Notes: generated from the letters alone by a model not told the origin. 55,214 nucleotides of DNA from an uncultured Rickettsiales bacterium (GCA_905478165.1 CAJQHK010000019.1:1-55214); one strand, 5' to 3'. Shown: positions 1 through 9,898, numbered from the stretch's first letter. Numbers and translations: made by a program.

Positions 1-2
1 AA

Positions 3-134
3 CCGAGGAATTGTGAGCATGAACAATATAAACTTTTTAGAAAAACTTCCGAGATAGAGTGGAAGAAATTGAGGGAAGTAGCGGAATTTAAAAAACAAAA
101 CAAATATTTAAAAAAATCTTTGAATTTTGCTTAA
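3..134 (+). pseudogene. C-terminal tail of an unidentified protein, open at the left edge
   Basis: An open frame runs in from the window edge and ends at TAA (132-134). It gives 43 residues that are very rich in Lys and Glu and contain WKKLREV, consistent with a basic helical C-terminus. There is no start inside the window and I do not recognise the family. It may be the end of a real gene lying upstream, a transposase tail or a chance frame. It converges on polA, and nothing clear lies between 135 and 194. Confidence 0.25.
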
Positions 135-194
135 GATAACTGTCCGAAAAAAGGTTGACAGATCGTGGTCTCATAGGCTCTTTGAATTTGTTTT

Positions 195-2951
195 TTATCC
201 CCAAAAATCATTAATTTTTACATCCACTTTTAAATAGACATCAATTAATTTTATGCCCTCCATAGTCTTTTTTATCAACTCACTAACCTCGTTAATTTCA
301 TTATCTGGAGCTTCAATAATTAGTTCATCATGAATTTGTAATAGCATTTTACTTTCATAATCTCCACTCTCTAAAGCCTTGTCCAAATTAATCATTGCCT
401 GCTTAATGATATCCGCCGCACTGCCCTGAATTGGAGCGTTAATCGCCAACCTTTCTTCAAGAGATCTTCTAATATGATTTTTACTATTAATTTCAGGTAA
501 AAAACATTTTCTACCAATAATAGTATCAACAAAATTTTGCTTTCTAGCAATCTCCCTAGTTGATTCCATAAATTCCTTAATTTCTGGATAAGTATCAAAA
601 TATTGATCCATATATGTTTTGGCGTCTTTTTTGGAAATTTTTAACTGCTTTGCTAAACCAAAAGAACTTATGCCGTAAATTATCCCAAAATTAATTGCCT
701 TAGCTTTACGCCTGATATCAGAAGTCACCTCTTCCAGCGGAATATCAAAAACTTGACTGGCAGTAATGGTGTGAATGTCTTTATTATCAATAAAAGATTG
801 TTTAAGATTTGAAATATTAGCCATAGAAGCCAAAACTCGAAGCTCAATTTGTGAATAATCAGCCATAATCAGTTTACAGCCTTTTTTAGCTACAAAAGAG
901 TTTCTAATTTTTACTCCATCAATACTTCTAATTGGAATATTTTGTAAATTTGGATTATTAGAACTTAACCTTCCTGTAATTGTCGTAATATTGGAATAAT
1001 TTGTATGAACCCTTCCATCCTCTGGTGAAATTGATCTTGGTAAGGCGTCAGAGTAAGTATTTTTTAATTTTGCGATATGACGCCACTCCAAAACCTTTTC
1101 AGCAATTATATGTCCAGACAAACTTAATTCTTCTAAAATATCAGAACTGGTTGAAAAAGCGCCGCTTTTAGATTTTTTACCACCCTGTAATGATAGTTTT
1201 TCAAATAAAATATGTGATAATTGCTTTGGTGATGCAATATTAAATTCCTCTTGCGATAAGACATAGATTTCCTTAGTTAAAATTTCTAATTTTCTCCCGA
1301 ATTCATCTGATAAGTTTTTTAATTTTAAAGCCGAAATGTCAATTCCCCTATTTTCCATTTTAATCAAAATATCAATTAGAGGAATTTCATAATCTTGATA
1401 AATTTTCTCTAGCTTTTTTTCTTCTAACTCAGTCTTTAAAATTGGAAATAAATTAAAAATAAAATAATTCCGTGACACCAAAGTTTTAGACCTCTTAGAA
1501 TTTTCTTCTAGAGCTAAATTCTTCTTATTCCTATCTAAATCATCAAAAAATTGTCCTAAATTTTCACCCTCCTCATCACCAAGATATTCTGTAATTAAAC
1601 TTCTAATATTAGACTTTCCAGAAGAAGAATTTAAAACATAGCCCATTAAAGCAATATCATCTGCTATAAATTTAATATCATTTTTAGCAAAAAATTTCTT
1701 AATCTCTTTAACTTTGTAACCAATTTTAATAATATCCTTATCTTCTAAAATATTTTTTAAGATTGCTAAAACATCTTTTTTTTCAATATCTTTTTGAGTA
1801 AATAGATCGGTATTTTCTTGCCAAACCTCCTCTCCAAAATAAAAGACCTCCTCTATCTTATCATCTTTTTGAGGCAAGGAAAGTGTAAAATCCTTACAGT
1901 AAGTCTGATCTGGACCATTTTCTATCAAATTTGCATCAAAAATTACAAATTGCGCTAAATTTTTAGAATTTTCTAATTTTTTTAAGTCATTTTTTGATTT
2001 TATTTCCGTAATTTTTAGTTTTTTTAAATTACTTTGTTGATTCTGACTAATTTCATCAGAAATATTATCATTACCATAATTAAATTCTGCCCTCACCTTA
2101 ATCGCTAAAGAATTAAAATTTTGGGCTTCTAAAAAACTAATTAATTTTTTTGGATCAATAGGACGAACTGCAAAATCAGAAATATCATCTTCCAATTCAA
2201 TATTCTCCTCCAAACGTGCTAAAATTTTTGATAATTTTGCATTCTCATAATCATTTTCTAAATATTCTTTTCTCTTTTTTTGTGTAATTTGGTCTAAATT
2301 TTGATAAATATTTTCCACCGAACCAAACTTAGAAACTAACTCACTGGCAGTTTTTAGACCAACCCCTTTAACACCAGGAATGTTATCAGCTGCATCGCCC
2401 ATTAAAGCCAAAATATCTAAAACTTGCTCAGGGTTAACGCCAAACTTTTCTCTTACCACCTCACTATCAACCATTTTATCTTTTCCAGCATCATAAATTT
2501 TGATATGATCACAAACTAATTGCATAAGATCCTTATCGGGAGAGATAATAAGAACATCATATTCCTCGGGATCGAGCATTTTAGCAATAGTTGCAATTAA
2601 ATCATCTGCTTCATAATTTTTCTTTTCTAAGGTGGCCATATTTAAAGATTCTGCAACTTGGCGAATAATAGGAAATTGGGGCTTTAGATCTTCTGGACAT
2701 TCTGGTCGATGCGCTTTGTATTCTGGATAAATTTCATTACGAAAAGTCTTAGACCCCGAATCAAAAACTGCTACAATATGGGTAAAATCAAGAGATGCTA
2801 ATAAACGAAGCATCATTTTAGTAAAACCATAAACAGCACCAACTGGAGTACCGTCCTTTCTGACTAATCCTGGCATTGAAAAATAAGCGCGAAATACAAA
2901 AGAATAACTATCAATTAAAACAATTTTCTTTTTCTTTTTATTTTTATTCAT
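195..2951 (-). CDS. polA: DNA polymerase I
   Basis: Family A polymerase for Okazaki-fragment processing and repair synthesis, 918 residues, the usual length. The N-terminal 5'-3' exonuclease (about 1-290) has the EADDLIAT acid cluster near 114 and the helix-hairpin-helix GDAADNIPGVKGVGLKTA. The C-terminal polymerase has motif A DYSQIELR (about 697), motif B RRKAKAINFGIIYG (about 750) and motif C QIHDELI (about 873). The middle 3'-5' exonuclease domain (about 330-520) looks catalytically degenerate: the usual D-x-E motif reads FDANL, and the later Asp positions are not recognisable. Proofreading is therefore probably lost, as in several other PolI enzymes. The ATG at 2951 is followed at once by a Lys-rich start and the IVLIDSYSFVFRAYF core. 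Confidence 0.96.
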   Translation of the reverse strand: MNKNKKKKKIVLIDSYSFVFRAYFSMPGLVRKDGTPVGAVYGFTKMMLRLLASLDFTHIVAVFDSGSKTFRNEIYPEYKAHRPECPEDLKPQFPIIRQVAESLNMATLEKKNYEADDLIATIAKMLDPEEYDVLIISPDKDLMQLVCDHIKIYDAGKDKMVDSEVVREKFGVNPEQVLDILALMGDAADNIPGVKGVGLKTASELVSKFGSVENIYQNLDQITQKKRKEYLENDYENAKLSKILARLEENIELEDDISDFAVRPIDPKKLISFLEAQNFNSLAIKVRAEFNYGNDNISDEISQNQQSNLKKLKITEIKSKNDLKKLENSKNLAQFVIFDANLIENGPDQTYCKDFTLSLPQKDDKIEEVFYFGEEVWQENTDLFTQKDIEKKDVLAILKNILEDKDIIKIGYKVKEIKKFFAKNDIKFIADDIALMGYVLNSSSGKSNIRSLITEYLGDEEGENLGQFFDDLDRNKKNLALEENSKRSKTLVSRNYFIFNLFPILKTELEEKKLEKIYQDYEIPLIDILIKMENRGIDISALKLKNLSDEFGRKLEILTKEIYVLSQEEFNIASPKQLSHILFEKLSLQGGKKSKSGAFSTSSDILEELSLSGHIIAEKVLEWRHIAKLKNTYSDALPRSISPEDGRVHTNYSNITTITGRLSSNNPNLQNIPIRSIDGVKIRNSFVAKKGCKLIMADYSQIELRVLASMANISNLKQSFIDNKDIHTITASQVFDIPLEEVTSDIRRKAKAINFGIIYGISSFGLAKQLKISKKDAKTYMDQYFDTYPEIKEFMESTREIARKQNFVDTIIGRKCFLPEINSKNHIRRSLEERLAINAPIQGSAADIIKQAMINLDKALESGDYESKMLLQIHDELIIEAPDNEINEVSELIKKTMEGIKLIDVYLKVDVKINDFWG

Positions 2952-3135
2952 TGATCTATTTATTAGAAATTCTTAGGCATCGTAAGGACATAATACCATA
3001 TGATCTTAAGGAGGTTTTAAAAAAAATAATAACTTTTGCCATCACGGTAGATGAGGTTCTTTAAAATTTTTTATTCTAGAGAGTGGTAATTTTTACAAAG
3101 ACCGCGACACCAAAACTACGTTAAGAACTAAATAA

Positions 3136-3200
3136 TACCAATTCCCACCTTTAAAATATACAAGTTAAGACAGGTTTTTTCTTTTAGATTTTATTTTTAA
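3136..3200. repeat. Half copy of the TACCAATTCCCACC palindromic repeat
   Basis: The stretch begins TACCAATTCCCACCTTTAAA and then follows the reverse complement of the right end of the 35380-35548 element, including the shared text ATATACAAGTTAAGACAG. The opposite inverted arm is missing, so this is a truncated copy. It sits in the 322-base gap between acnA and polA (2952-3273). I see no gene in the rest of that gap. Confidence 0.7.
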
Positions 3201-3273
3201 TTGTAGTAGTAGATAGCTACTTCAAGATTAAAAAATGAAATAATAAAAAAAAGAGATGCAGATAAAATGGTAA

Positions 3274-5904
3274 TTATAGCATATAGTTCAGAATACCTCC
3301 TGCCTTATAGTACTTTACTTCATTCTCAGTATCGATCCTAGAAAGAAGCTTGACATTAATTATTGTGCCATCTTTTTTAGTGATTTGACATTCAATAATA
3401 TCTTTTGGAGAGATGTTGTGACCAATTTTGATTGAAACTTTTTCATCACCAATAAGATTTAAAGATTTTCTACTTTGACCACCTTCGAACATTAAAGGTA
3501 AAACTCCCATACCAATAAGATTAGAGCGATGAATTCTTTCAAAACTCTCAGCAATTACCGCCTTAATTCCAAGTAAATTAGTACCTTTTGCCGCCCAATC
3601 TCTTGATGATCCAGTGCCGTATTCCTTACCAGCAATAACTACTAATGATTGATTGTCACTTTTAGCCTCCATCGCCGCTTCATATATTGAAACAGTCTCT
3701 CCGATATTATTTTTAGTATAACCACCCTCAACATTATCTAAAATTTCATTCTTAATACGAATATTAGCAAAAGTACCTCGAGTCATAATTTCGTGATTAC
3801 CCCTTCTTGATCCATAAGAATTAAAATCTTTAGAATCTACGCCATTTTCTTCCAAATATGTTGCTGCAGGAGAATTTTTGGCAATATTTCCGGCTGGAGA
3901 AATATGATCAGTAGTAATTGAGTCACCTAAAAGAGCGATAATTTTAGCATCCTTAATGTCTAAGTCACTATTATCCTTAGGTTTAAAGAAATCTGGAAGC
4001 CTGATATAAGTACTATCCTTGTCCCAAGAATAAATATCTGACTTAGTGACTTCAATTTCTTGCCAATTCTTATCGCCAGAAAATAAATCGGCATATTTTT
4101 CAATAAAAATTTCCTGAGTTACAAACTGATTGATTACCTCTTCAATTTCAGCATTTGTTGGCCACAAATCTTTAAGATAAATTTTTTCACCAGAATCCGT
4201 GACGGCAATAACATCCTTTTCAAGATCAATATTCATAGTTCCAGCTAAAGCGTAGGCCACAACTAGTGGCGGAGAAGCTAAATAATTACCCTTAGTAAGT
4301 GAATGCACCCTACCCTCAAAATTTCTATTTCCAGAAAGAACTGCAGTCGCAAGCAAGTTATTGTCTTTAATTGCATTATGAATCTCGACGTCTAAATCGC
4401 CAGAATTACCAATGCAAGTTGTACAACCAAAACCCACAATATTAAATCCCATCTGATCAAGATATTTTTGTAATCCAGAATTTTCTAAATAACCAGCAAC
4501 CACTTGCGAACCAGGAGCGAAAGAAGTTTTAACAGTTTTTCTAATTTTTAAACCTTTTTCAATCGCTTTTTTAGCAACTAATGCCGCCCCTACTAAAACT
4601 GAGGGGTTAGAAGTATTGGTACAGGAGGTAATGGCTGCTATCACTATGTCGCCATGATTAAGTTTTTCACCTAACTTTGGAAGATTTTTAGCTTCAGCAT
4701 CAAGATTTATACCAATATCTTTAGATAATTTTTGAAACTCCTCCTTAGAATTTGATAATTCGATCTTATCTTGAGGTCTTTTTGGGCCAGCAATTGTTGC
4801 CTTAATAGAGCTAATATTTAACTGAGCAATATCAGAAAATTCTGGATCTTCATCTTCATTTCTAAAGAAATTCTCAGCTTTAGCGTATTTTTCTACCAAT
4901 GCAATTTTTTCTTCACTTCTTCCAGTTAACCTCATGTAACTTAAAACCTCCTCGTCAATTGGGAAGATACCACAAGTTGCGCCATATTCGGGAGCCATAT
5001 TAGCGATTGTCGCCCTATTGGCAAGAGATAGGTTATCTAAACCATCGCCATAAAATTCAACAAATTTACCAACGACCTTCTTTTCTCTTAAAATATTGAC
5101 AACATTTAAAACCAAATCAGTAGCAGTAACACCGTCATTTAATTTACCAGTAAGTTTAAAGCCAATGACTTCAGGAATAAGCATCGAAATTGACTGTCCG
5201 AGCATTGCAGCTTCAGCCTCAATACCACCAACACCCCAACCAAGAACACCAAGACCATTGATCATAGTTGTATGACTATCGGTGCCAACAACAGTATCTG
5301 GATAGCAATATGATTTACCGTCAATCTCCTTAGAGAAAGTAACTCTAGCTAAATTTTCAAGATTAACCTGATGACAAATGCCAGCCCCAGGAGGTACAGC
5401 CCTAAAATTATCAAAAGATTCTTGAGCCCACTTTAAGAATCCATATCTCTCCTTATTTCTTTGCATTTCCAGATCAACATTTTTTGTGGCAGCGTCATTA
5501 CTTCCTGCAAAATCAACCTGAATTGAATGATCAATAACTAAATCAACTGGAATCAATGGGTTAATTTTTTTAGCATCTCCACCCTTGACCACAACAGCAT
5601 CTCTCATAGCTGCCAAATCAACAACTGCCGGCACGCCAGTAAAATCCTGCATTAAAACCCGTGCAGGAGAAAAGAAAATTTCCTGTCTTTTTGAAGAATC
5701 CTTGACTGAATCAATAATATTTTGACAATCATTTAATTTTTTCTCATGACTAATATCAGATCTCAAAATATTTTCTACAAGAATTTTTAAACTAAAAGGT
5801 AGTTTACTAATATCTTTATTTAAAATTTTTGCTAACTTTTTAATTGAAAAGTAATTATATTCCTTACCCCTTACTTCAATTTTTGATTCAAAATTATTTG
5901 TCAT
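3274..5904 (-). CDS. acnA: Aconitate hydratase A
   Basis: TCA-cycle aconitase converting citrate to isocitrate in the cytosol, 876 residues and full length for the AcnA/IRP1 type. The [4Fe-4S] ligands are visible as SCTNTSNPSV (Cys near 427) and GCTTCIGNSG (two Cys near 493-496). Other conserved segments are VGTDSHTTMINGLGVLGWGVGG, read in two adjoining parts, SGNRNFEGRVHS, and the swivel-domain sequences LLGDSITTDHISPAGNIA and YGTGSSRDWAAKG. It depends on the iron-sulfur assembly encoded at 26-33 kb. Start ATG at 5904; no partner gene is adjacent. Confidence 0.97.
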   Translation of the reverse strand: MTNNFESKIEVRGKEYNYFSIKKLAKILNKDISKLPFSLKILVENILRSDISHEKKLNDCQNIIDSVKDSSKRQEIFFSPARVLMQDFTGVPAVVDLAAMRDAVVVKGGDAKKINPLIPVDLVIDHSIQVDFAGSNDAATKNVDLEMQRNKERYGFLKWAQESFDNFRAVPPGAGICHQVNLENLARVTFSKEIDGKSYCYPDTVVGTDSHTTMINGLGVLGWGVGGIEAEAAMLGQSISMLIPEVIGFKLTGKLNDGVTATDLVLNVVNILREKKVVGKFVEFYGDGLDNLSLANRATIANMAPEYGATCGIFPIDEEVLSYMRLTGRSEEKIALVEKYAKAENFFRNEDEDPEFSDIAQLNISSIKATIAGPKRPQDKIELSNSKEEFQKLSKDIGINLDAEAKNLPKLGEKLNHGDIVIAAITSCTNTSNPSVLVGAALVAKKAIEKGLKIRKTVKTSFAPGSQVVAGYLENSGLQKYLDQMGFNIVGFGCTTCIGNSGDLDVEIHNAIKDNNLLATAVLSGNRNFEGRVHSLTKGNYLASPPLVVAYALAGTMNIDLEKDVIAVTDSGEKIYLKDLWPTNAEIEEVINQFVTQEIFIEKYADLFSGDKNWQEIEVTKSDIYSWDKDSTYIRLPDFFKPKDNSDLDIKDAKIIALLGDSITTDHISPAGNIAKNSPAATYLEENGVDSKDFNSYGSRRGNHEIMTRGTFANIRIKNEILDNVEGGYTKNNIGETVSIYEAAMEAKSDNQSLVVIAGKEYGTGSSRDWAAKGTNLLGIKAVIAESFERIHRSNLIGMGVLPLMFEGGQSRKSLNLIGDEKVSIKIGHNISPKDIIECQITKKDGTIINVKLLSRIDTENEVKYYKAGGILNYML

Positions 5905-5976
5905 TATTATTACTTGATGGATTTATGTCTTCTGGTTAGTCGATAAACTCTTTGATCTTAAGAAAATATACAAAAA

Positions 5977-6678
5977 TTAAAGCACACTTGATAGCAACCA
6001 AACTGGATTCTTAGCAATAATACTCTTCTTAAAAATCCACTTATCAACGATATTAACTGGCTCAGTTTTACTACCTTGAATTGTCTTGGTACCCTCAGTG
6101 ACATAGTCAATCTGCTGAGAAGCAAATTCAACAGTTAGATAGACATAACGTGATTCAATTTTAGTAGCAATTATCTTAACCTCATCAATTGCAATGATTT
6201 GAGAATTTAATTTTCTATTTTTTTTCTTTAGATCGTCGATATTTACTTGAAACTGTTCGTAAATCTTGCTTGAAATGAGGTTTTTAACCTTTGATAAATT
6301 TTGATTAGAAAAATTATCCGTAATCATTTCAAAAGATTTTCTAGCCCCATCGATAAAAATTGAGGGCAAAAGATTTGTTTTTTGAAAAATAATTTTTACA
6401 TCACTAATAATATTTTTATCAATGTTACTAAGGACATCAAGATCTTCAGGACTAATCACCTCATCTGACTTATTACTAACTTTGTTCGGATGGATATTAA
6501 CAATATTAGAGTTTTCTACTTCACTGTATTTTTTAGATTTTTTTGCTTGGTGATTAGCTTTTTCTTTTAAGAAATTTTTAATAGATTCTCTTTTTTGATC
6601 ATCGTCAAATTCACCTAATTTTTTATTAAGTTTAACGAAAATAAAAATTGCTAAAGCAGCCAAAATTATAAGATCCAT
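5977..6678 (-). CDS. Tim44-like domain protein, membrane-anchored
   Basis: A 233-residue protein with one N-terminal membrane helix (LIILAALAIFIFVKL), a charged Lys/Asp-rich linker and a C-terminal Tim44-like domain of about 130 residues ending WIFKKSIIAKNPVWLLSSV. Bacterial relatives (TimA) are inner-membrane proteins of unclear function, related to mitochondrial Tim44. I placed the start at the ATG at 6678. A longer frame reaching 6747 would run through the tRNA-His gene and lacks family similarity there. The ATG lies 24 bases after the tRNA 3' end, and no clear Shine-Dalgarno is visible, so a shared transcript with gpsA and the tRNA is likely. Confidence 0.8.
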   Translation of the reverse strand: MDLIILAALAIFIFVKLNKKLGEFDDDQKRESIKNFLKEKANHQAKKSKKYSEVENSNIVNIHPNKVSNKSDEVISPEDLDVLSNIDKNIISDVKIIFQKTNLLPSIFIDGARKSFEMITDNFSNQNLSKVKNLISSKIYEQFQVNIDDLKKKNRKLNSQIIAIDEVKIIATKIESRYVYLTVEFASQQIDYVTEGTKTIQGSKTEPVNIVDKWIFKKSIIAKNPVWLLSSVL

Positions 6679-6702
6679 AATAATAGTAATATAAAAAGAA
6701 GA

Positions 6703-6779
6703 TGGGGCAAACGACGGGTCTCGAACCCGCGACCACCAAGACCACAACCTGGTGCTCTACCAACTGAGCTACGTCTGCC
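6703..6779 (-). tRNA. tRNA-His (GTG)
   Basis: A full cloverleaf can be drawn. The acceptor GCAGACG pairs with CGTTTGC, the D arm is GCTCAGTTGGTAGAGC, and the anticodon stem CCAGG/CTTGG holds loop TTGTGGT with anticodon GTG. The T arm contains TTCGAGA. The histidine hallmark G-1 opposite C73 is present and the 3' CCA is encoded. That is the general bacterial form, not the A73 form without G-1 reported for part of the Alphaproteobacteria. It sits between gpsA and the Tim44-like gene, all on the minus strand. Confidence 0.95.
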
Positions 6780-6816
6780 ATAGAGGCGATAATTATAAAA
6801 TTTAGAGTAGTTTAAG

Positions 6817-7791
6817 TCAATAACTAATTCTATCTGCACTTAAGTCTGAGAATAATATGTTATAAATTACATTACAAACCGGTAATTCGACATTTTTATT
6901 TTTAGCTAATTTGCAAAATATCTCTACAGATTTTGCGCCTTCAAAAGTCTTGGTAACGTCAGAAAGAAGAATTGCTGGATCTTTACCCTTAGCAATTTCA
7001 AAACCAAGTGAAAAATTACGAGATTTTTTACTAGAACATGTTAAGAATAAGTCACCAAAACCAGCGGCAGATACAAGATTTTTACTATTGCCATTAAAAA
7101 CATCAATCATTTTAGCAATCTCTAAGATACCAGAAGTAACAAAACCCGCTTTGACATTCTCTCCAAGATTGAGTCCAGAAATAATACCACAACCAATTGC
7201 AAGAATATTTTTCATCGAACCAGCAATTTGAGTAGTAATGATATCATCTAAAATTGTAATTTTAAAATAATTATTTTCTAAAAGATTTTTAAATTCCTGA
7301 GCTAAATTTTTATTATTTGAGGCAATATTAGTTACTGTCTTAACTCCTGCTACAACTTCAACGGCAAAATTTGGACCCGATAAAAAGCAATATTTGGATT
7401 TTGGTAATTTTTGATCAAAAATATCACTAAATAATTGTAAATTTTCTTCATCAACACCCTTGGTACAAATGATAATTTTTTTAGAAAAATTTTGATCTAT
7501 TTTCCTAATGTCATCCAATATTAAGTTAATCACGTTTGAAGGAACGACAAAAAATAAATAATCAGCATTAAAAACCGAATCCTTAAAATCTTTACTAGCC
7601 GTTATTTTTTTAGATAACTTAATGTCTGGAAGTCTAGGGGAAATGTTTCTTTTATTAATATTGTCAATAAAAATATCCTCGTTACAGTAAAGCAGAACCT
7701 CGTGATTATTGTTTGCCAGAACCGATGCGATTGCAGAACCCCAAGCGCCAGCACCAATAATTGTAATTTTTGGATTATTTTCAATTGTCAT
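6817..7791 (-). CDS. gpsA: Glycerol-3-phosphate dehydrogenase [NAD(P)+]
   Basis: Reduces dihydroxyacetone phosphate to sn-glycerol 3-phosphate, the backbone for phospholipids; pgsA at 9.2 kb uses the product. The 324 residues match the family length. The N-terminal Rossmann motif GAGAWGSAIA, the FLSGPNFAVEV segment and the substrate-binding lysine region SMKNILAIGCGIISGL are all present, as is the C-terminal GDLFLTCSS. The gene ends 37 bases before the tRNA-His gene in the same direction. Confidence 0.96.
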   Translation of the reverse strand: MTIENNPKITIIGAGAWGSAIASVLANNNHEVLLYCNEDIFIDNINKRNISPRLPDIKLSKKITASKDFKDSVFNADYLFFVVPSNVINLILDDIRKIDQNFSKKIIICTKGVDEENLQLFSDIFDQKLPKSKYCFLSGPNFAVEVVAGVKTVTNIASNNKNLAQEFKNLLENNYFKITILDDIITTQIAGSMKNILAIGCGIISGLNLGENVKAGFVTSGILEIAKMIDVFNGNSKNLVSAAGFGDLFLTCSSKKSRNFSLGFEIAKGKDPAILLSDVTKTFEGAKSVEIFCKLAKNKNVELPVCNVIYNILFSDLSADRISY

Positions 7792-7846
7792 TTCTATTTC
7801 AATATTTTATATTTTCCATTCATTAAAAATATTAACTAACTTCGTC

Positions 7847-7893
7847 AAAATAATCAAAGATTATTTTTACAACCCCCCTTGCGCATAAGGGGG
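7847..7893. other. Two adjacent hairpins in the divergent gpsA/tdh spacer
   Basis: The first is AAAATAATC-aaa-GATTATTTT (7847-7867), a perfect 9-bp stem. Directly after it comes a GC-rich stem, CCCCCTT-gcgcat-AAGGGGG (about 7874-7893). Neither is followed by a T-run in the sense of a neighbouring gene end. They lie between the two divergent start codons and could be an operator, a leader structure or the remnant of a small palindromic insertion. Confidence 0.4.
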
Positions 7894-7962
7894 TCAGCAC
7901 TGCGAAGCAATTATGGCGGAGTAAATAAACAAACTCAACCCCAGCAACTATACTTAAAAACA

Positions 7963-8892
7963 ATGAATAAAATTTTAGTTACAGGATCGATGGGTCAAAT
8001 AGGATCGGAATTGATATTAAAACTTAGAAAAAAATATGGTCAAGAAAACGTCATAGCTTCTGATATTAGAGATTCAACTAATCCATCCCTTGCACCTTTT
8101 GAAAAATTAGATGTTTTGGATTACAACAATCTTGAAAACATTGTTACAAAATACGATATCACTAAAATTTACCATTTAGCAGCAATTCTTTCAGCAAATG
8201 GCGAGAATAACCCTCAACTTTGCTGGAATATTAACATGAATGGCCTAGTAAATGTTCTTGAAGTTGCCAGAATTCATAAATTAAAACAAATTATTACACC
8301 GAGCTCAATTGCAGCCTTCGGCCCAGAGACTCCAAAAGATAATGTGCCCCAAGAAACCATCCTCTTACCAAAAACAATTTATGGTGTAACTAAGGTTGCA
8401 GGTGAATTACTTTGTGATTATTATGTTAAAAAATTTGCTATGGACATTCGTGGAGTTAGGTATCCTGGCTTAATTAGTAGTAAAACCCTTCCCGGTGGTG
8501 GCACAACTGATTATGCTGTTGATATTTTTTATAAAGCGGTAGAGGGTAAGAAATACACATGCTTTTTAAAAGAAGATACAACTTTACCAATGATGTATAT
8601 GGATGATGCAATTAGAGGGACAATTGAGCTTGCCGACGCAAATCTTGAAGATTTAGACTATTACTCTAATTACAATTTTGCTGCTACTAGTTTTTCATGT
8701 TCTGAGCTTGCGGCAGAAATTAAAAAATATTATCCAGATTTTGAGATTGAGTATGATCCAGATTTTAGACAAGAAATTGCTGATTCTTGGCCAAGATCAA
8801 TTGATGATTCAGTTGCTAAGAGGGATTGGAAATGGAAGGCTGAATTTGATTTAGAAAAAATTACCAAAACTATGATTGAAGATTTACGTTAG
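7963..8892 (+). CDS. tdh: L-threonine 3-dehydrogenase, SDR type
   Basis: An extended short-chain dehydrogenase of 309 residues from the chosen ATG. It has the N-terminal NAD motif VTGSMGQIGSE and the catalytic pair Y140 and K144 in YGVTKVAGE. It also has the segments conserved in the SDR-type (not zinc-type) threonine dehydrogenases: YHLAAILSANGE, SSIAAFGPETP, RYPGLIS, LPGGGTTDYAV and DSWPRSIDDSVA. It oxidises threonine to 2-amino-3-ketobutyrate. A frame opening at 7879 adds 28 residues with no family similarity that cross a hairpin, so I start at 7963. No ligase partner (kbl) is nearby. It converges on pgsA. Confidence 0.88.
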   Translation: MNKILVTGSMGQIGSELILKLRKKYGQENVIASDIRDSTNPSLAPFEKLDVLDYNNLENIVTKYDITKIYHLAAILSANGENNPQLCWNINMNGLVNVLEVARIHKLKQIITPSSIAAFGPETPKDNVPQETILLPKTIYGVTKVAGELLCDYYVKKFAMDIRGVRYPGLISSKTLPGGGTTDYAVDIFYKAVEGKKYTCFLKEDTTLPMMYMDDAIRGTIELADANLEDLDYYSNYNFAATSFSCSELAAEIKKYYPDFEIEYDPDFRQEIADSWPRSIDDSVAKRDWKWKAEFDLEKITKTMIEDLR

Positions 8893-9103
8893 AATTTTAA
8901 CTTTAAAATAATAGCTTTTCTTAGAAATTGTGAAGTAAATAACTTGGATAATTCCTTGGTCACCACAACCAACACTGAATCACTAAGTTCTTCGACCCCC
9001 CTTTTTTTTGGACAGAGTTATTCCTGACAATAAGCAATGTATTATAGATACAACTACCACTTAAGAGGTTTAGATCCAAGAAACGTAGTGACCTTGGGAC
9101 TCG

Positions 9104-9162
9104 TACCAATTCCCATCTTTAAAATATTTCAAAAAAAACTGCTTTAAAGGTGGGAATTGGTA
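9104..9162. repeat. Short palindromic repeat copy (59 bp), TACCAATTCCCA family
   Basis: The left arm TACCAATTCCCATCTTTAAA and the right arm TTTAAAGGTGGGAATTGGTA are inverted repeats with one mismatch, separated by about 19 bases. This is a minimal version of the longer elements at 33286 and 35380. It lies between the convergent tdh and pgsA genes and would form a strong stem from either strand, so it may act as a bidirectional terminator. I see no gene in the rest of the 8893-9209 gap. Confidence 0.85.
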
Positions 9163-9209
9163 TCATTTAAAAAAAACTAATTATTCCAACTTTATTCCAA
9201 AATCCTAAA

Positions 9210-9839
9210 CTAGCCAACATTAATTTTTCTAATGTGTTGGACTACTAATTTTAAATAAATGTAACCAGTAACAATAGTTAAAAAAGATGCTAAAGAAAAT
9301 AAAACACCACCAATTATTACTACATAATTGATCATCATATCCTTAGTTGAAACATAAACCTCCTCACCAATCATTAATGAAAGCTCGTCAATAACATAAT
9401 CGGAACCATTCTCTCCCAAAAGAAGTAAAGTAATTGCAGTCATCTGAATAGCAGTTTTAATTTTAGCTAAATTACTAACTGGCATTTTAATATTGTAATT
9501 CGCTAAAAATTCTCTAAAGCCAGAAACCAAAATTTCACGCGCAATAATAATTAAACCAGGAATTAAAATAATAAGATTGCCGTTACTAAAATTAACAAGC
9601 ATAACAATAGTTAAGATAACCAATAATTTATCAGCAATTGGATCGAGACATTTGCCAAATGCGCTCTGAACCTTGAAATATCTGGCTAAGTAGCCATCAA
9701 AAAAATCAGTGACACTTGCTAATGCAAAAAGAAAAGCTACAATAACATTGGAGACGAAGCCATGAAAGTAAAATGACGCAACAATAATTGGAATTAAAAT
9801 AATTCTCAAAATTGTTAAAATATTTGGTACATTCTTCAT
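9210..9839 (-). CDS. pgsA: CDP-diacylglycerol--glycerol-3-phosphate 3-phosphatidyltransferase
   Basis: Makes phosphatidylglycerol phosphate at the inner membrane, the committed step to anionic phospholipids. The 209-residue protein has several membrane helices. It carries the full CDP-alcohol phosphatidyltransferase signature, DFFDGYLAR followed eight residues later by GKCLDPIADK, so all metal-binding Asp are present. The N-terminus NVPNILTILRIILIP is typical of PgsA. The gene is divergent from xerC. Confidence 0.95.
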   Translation of the reverse strand: MKNVPNILTILRIILIPIIVASFYFHGFVSNVIVAFLFALASVTDFFDGYLARYFKVQSAFGKCLDPIADKLLVILTIVMLVNFSNGNLIILIPGLIIIAREILVSGFREFLANYNIKMPVSNLAKIKTAIQMTAITLLLLGENGSDYVIDELSLMIGEEVYVSTKDMMINYVVIIGGVLFSLASFLTIVTGYIYLKLVVQHIRKINVG

Positions 9840-9898
9840 ATTTAATATATTAGTTAATCTAGTGATAAACTATCGATAGCAAGTTAAATTGTCAATTT

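Noticed and set aside
2876-3064. 62-residue plus-strand frame at the polA start
   Set aside because: It overlaps the conserved N-terminus of polA on the opposite strand and is low in complexity.
6703-6779. tRNA-His lacking G-1
   Set aside because: A first alignment shifted by one base suggested T-1. With the acceptor GCAGACG correctly placed, G-1:C73 and an encoded CCA are present.
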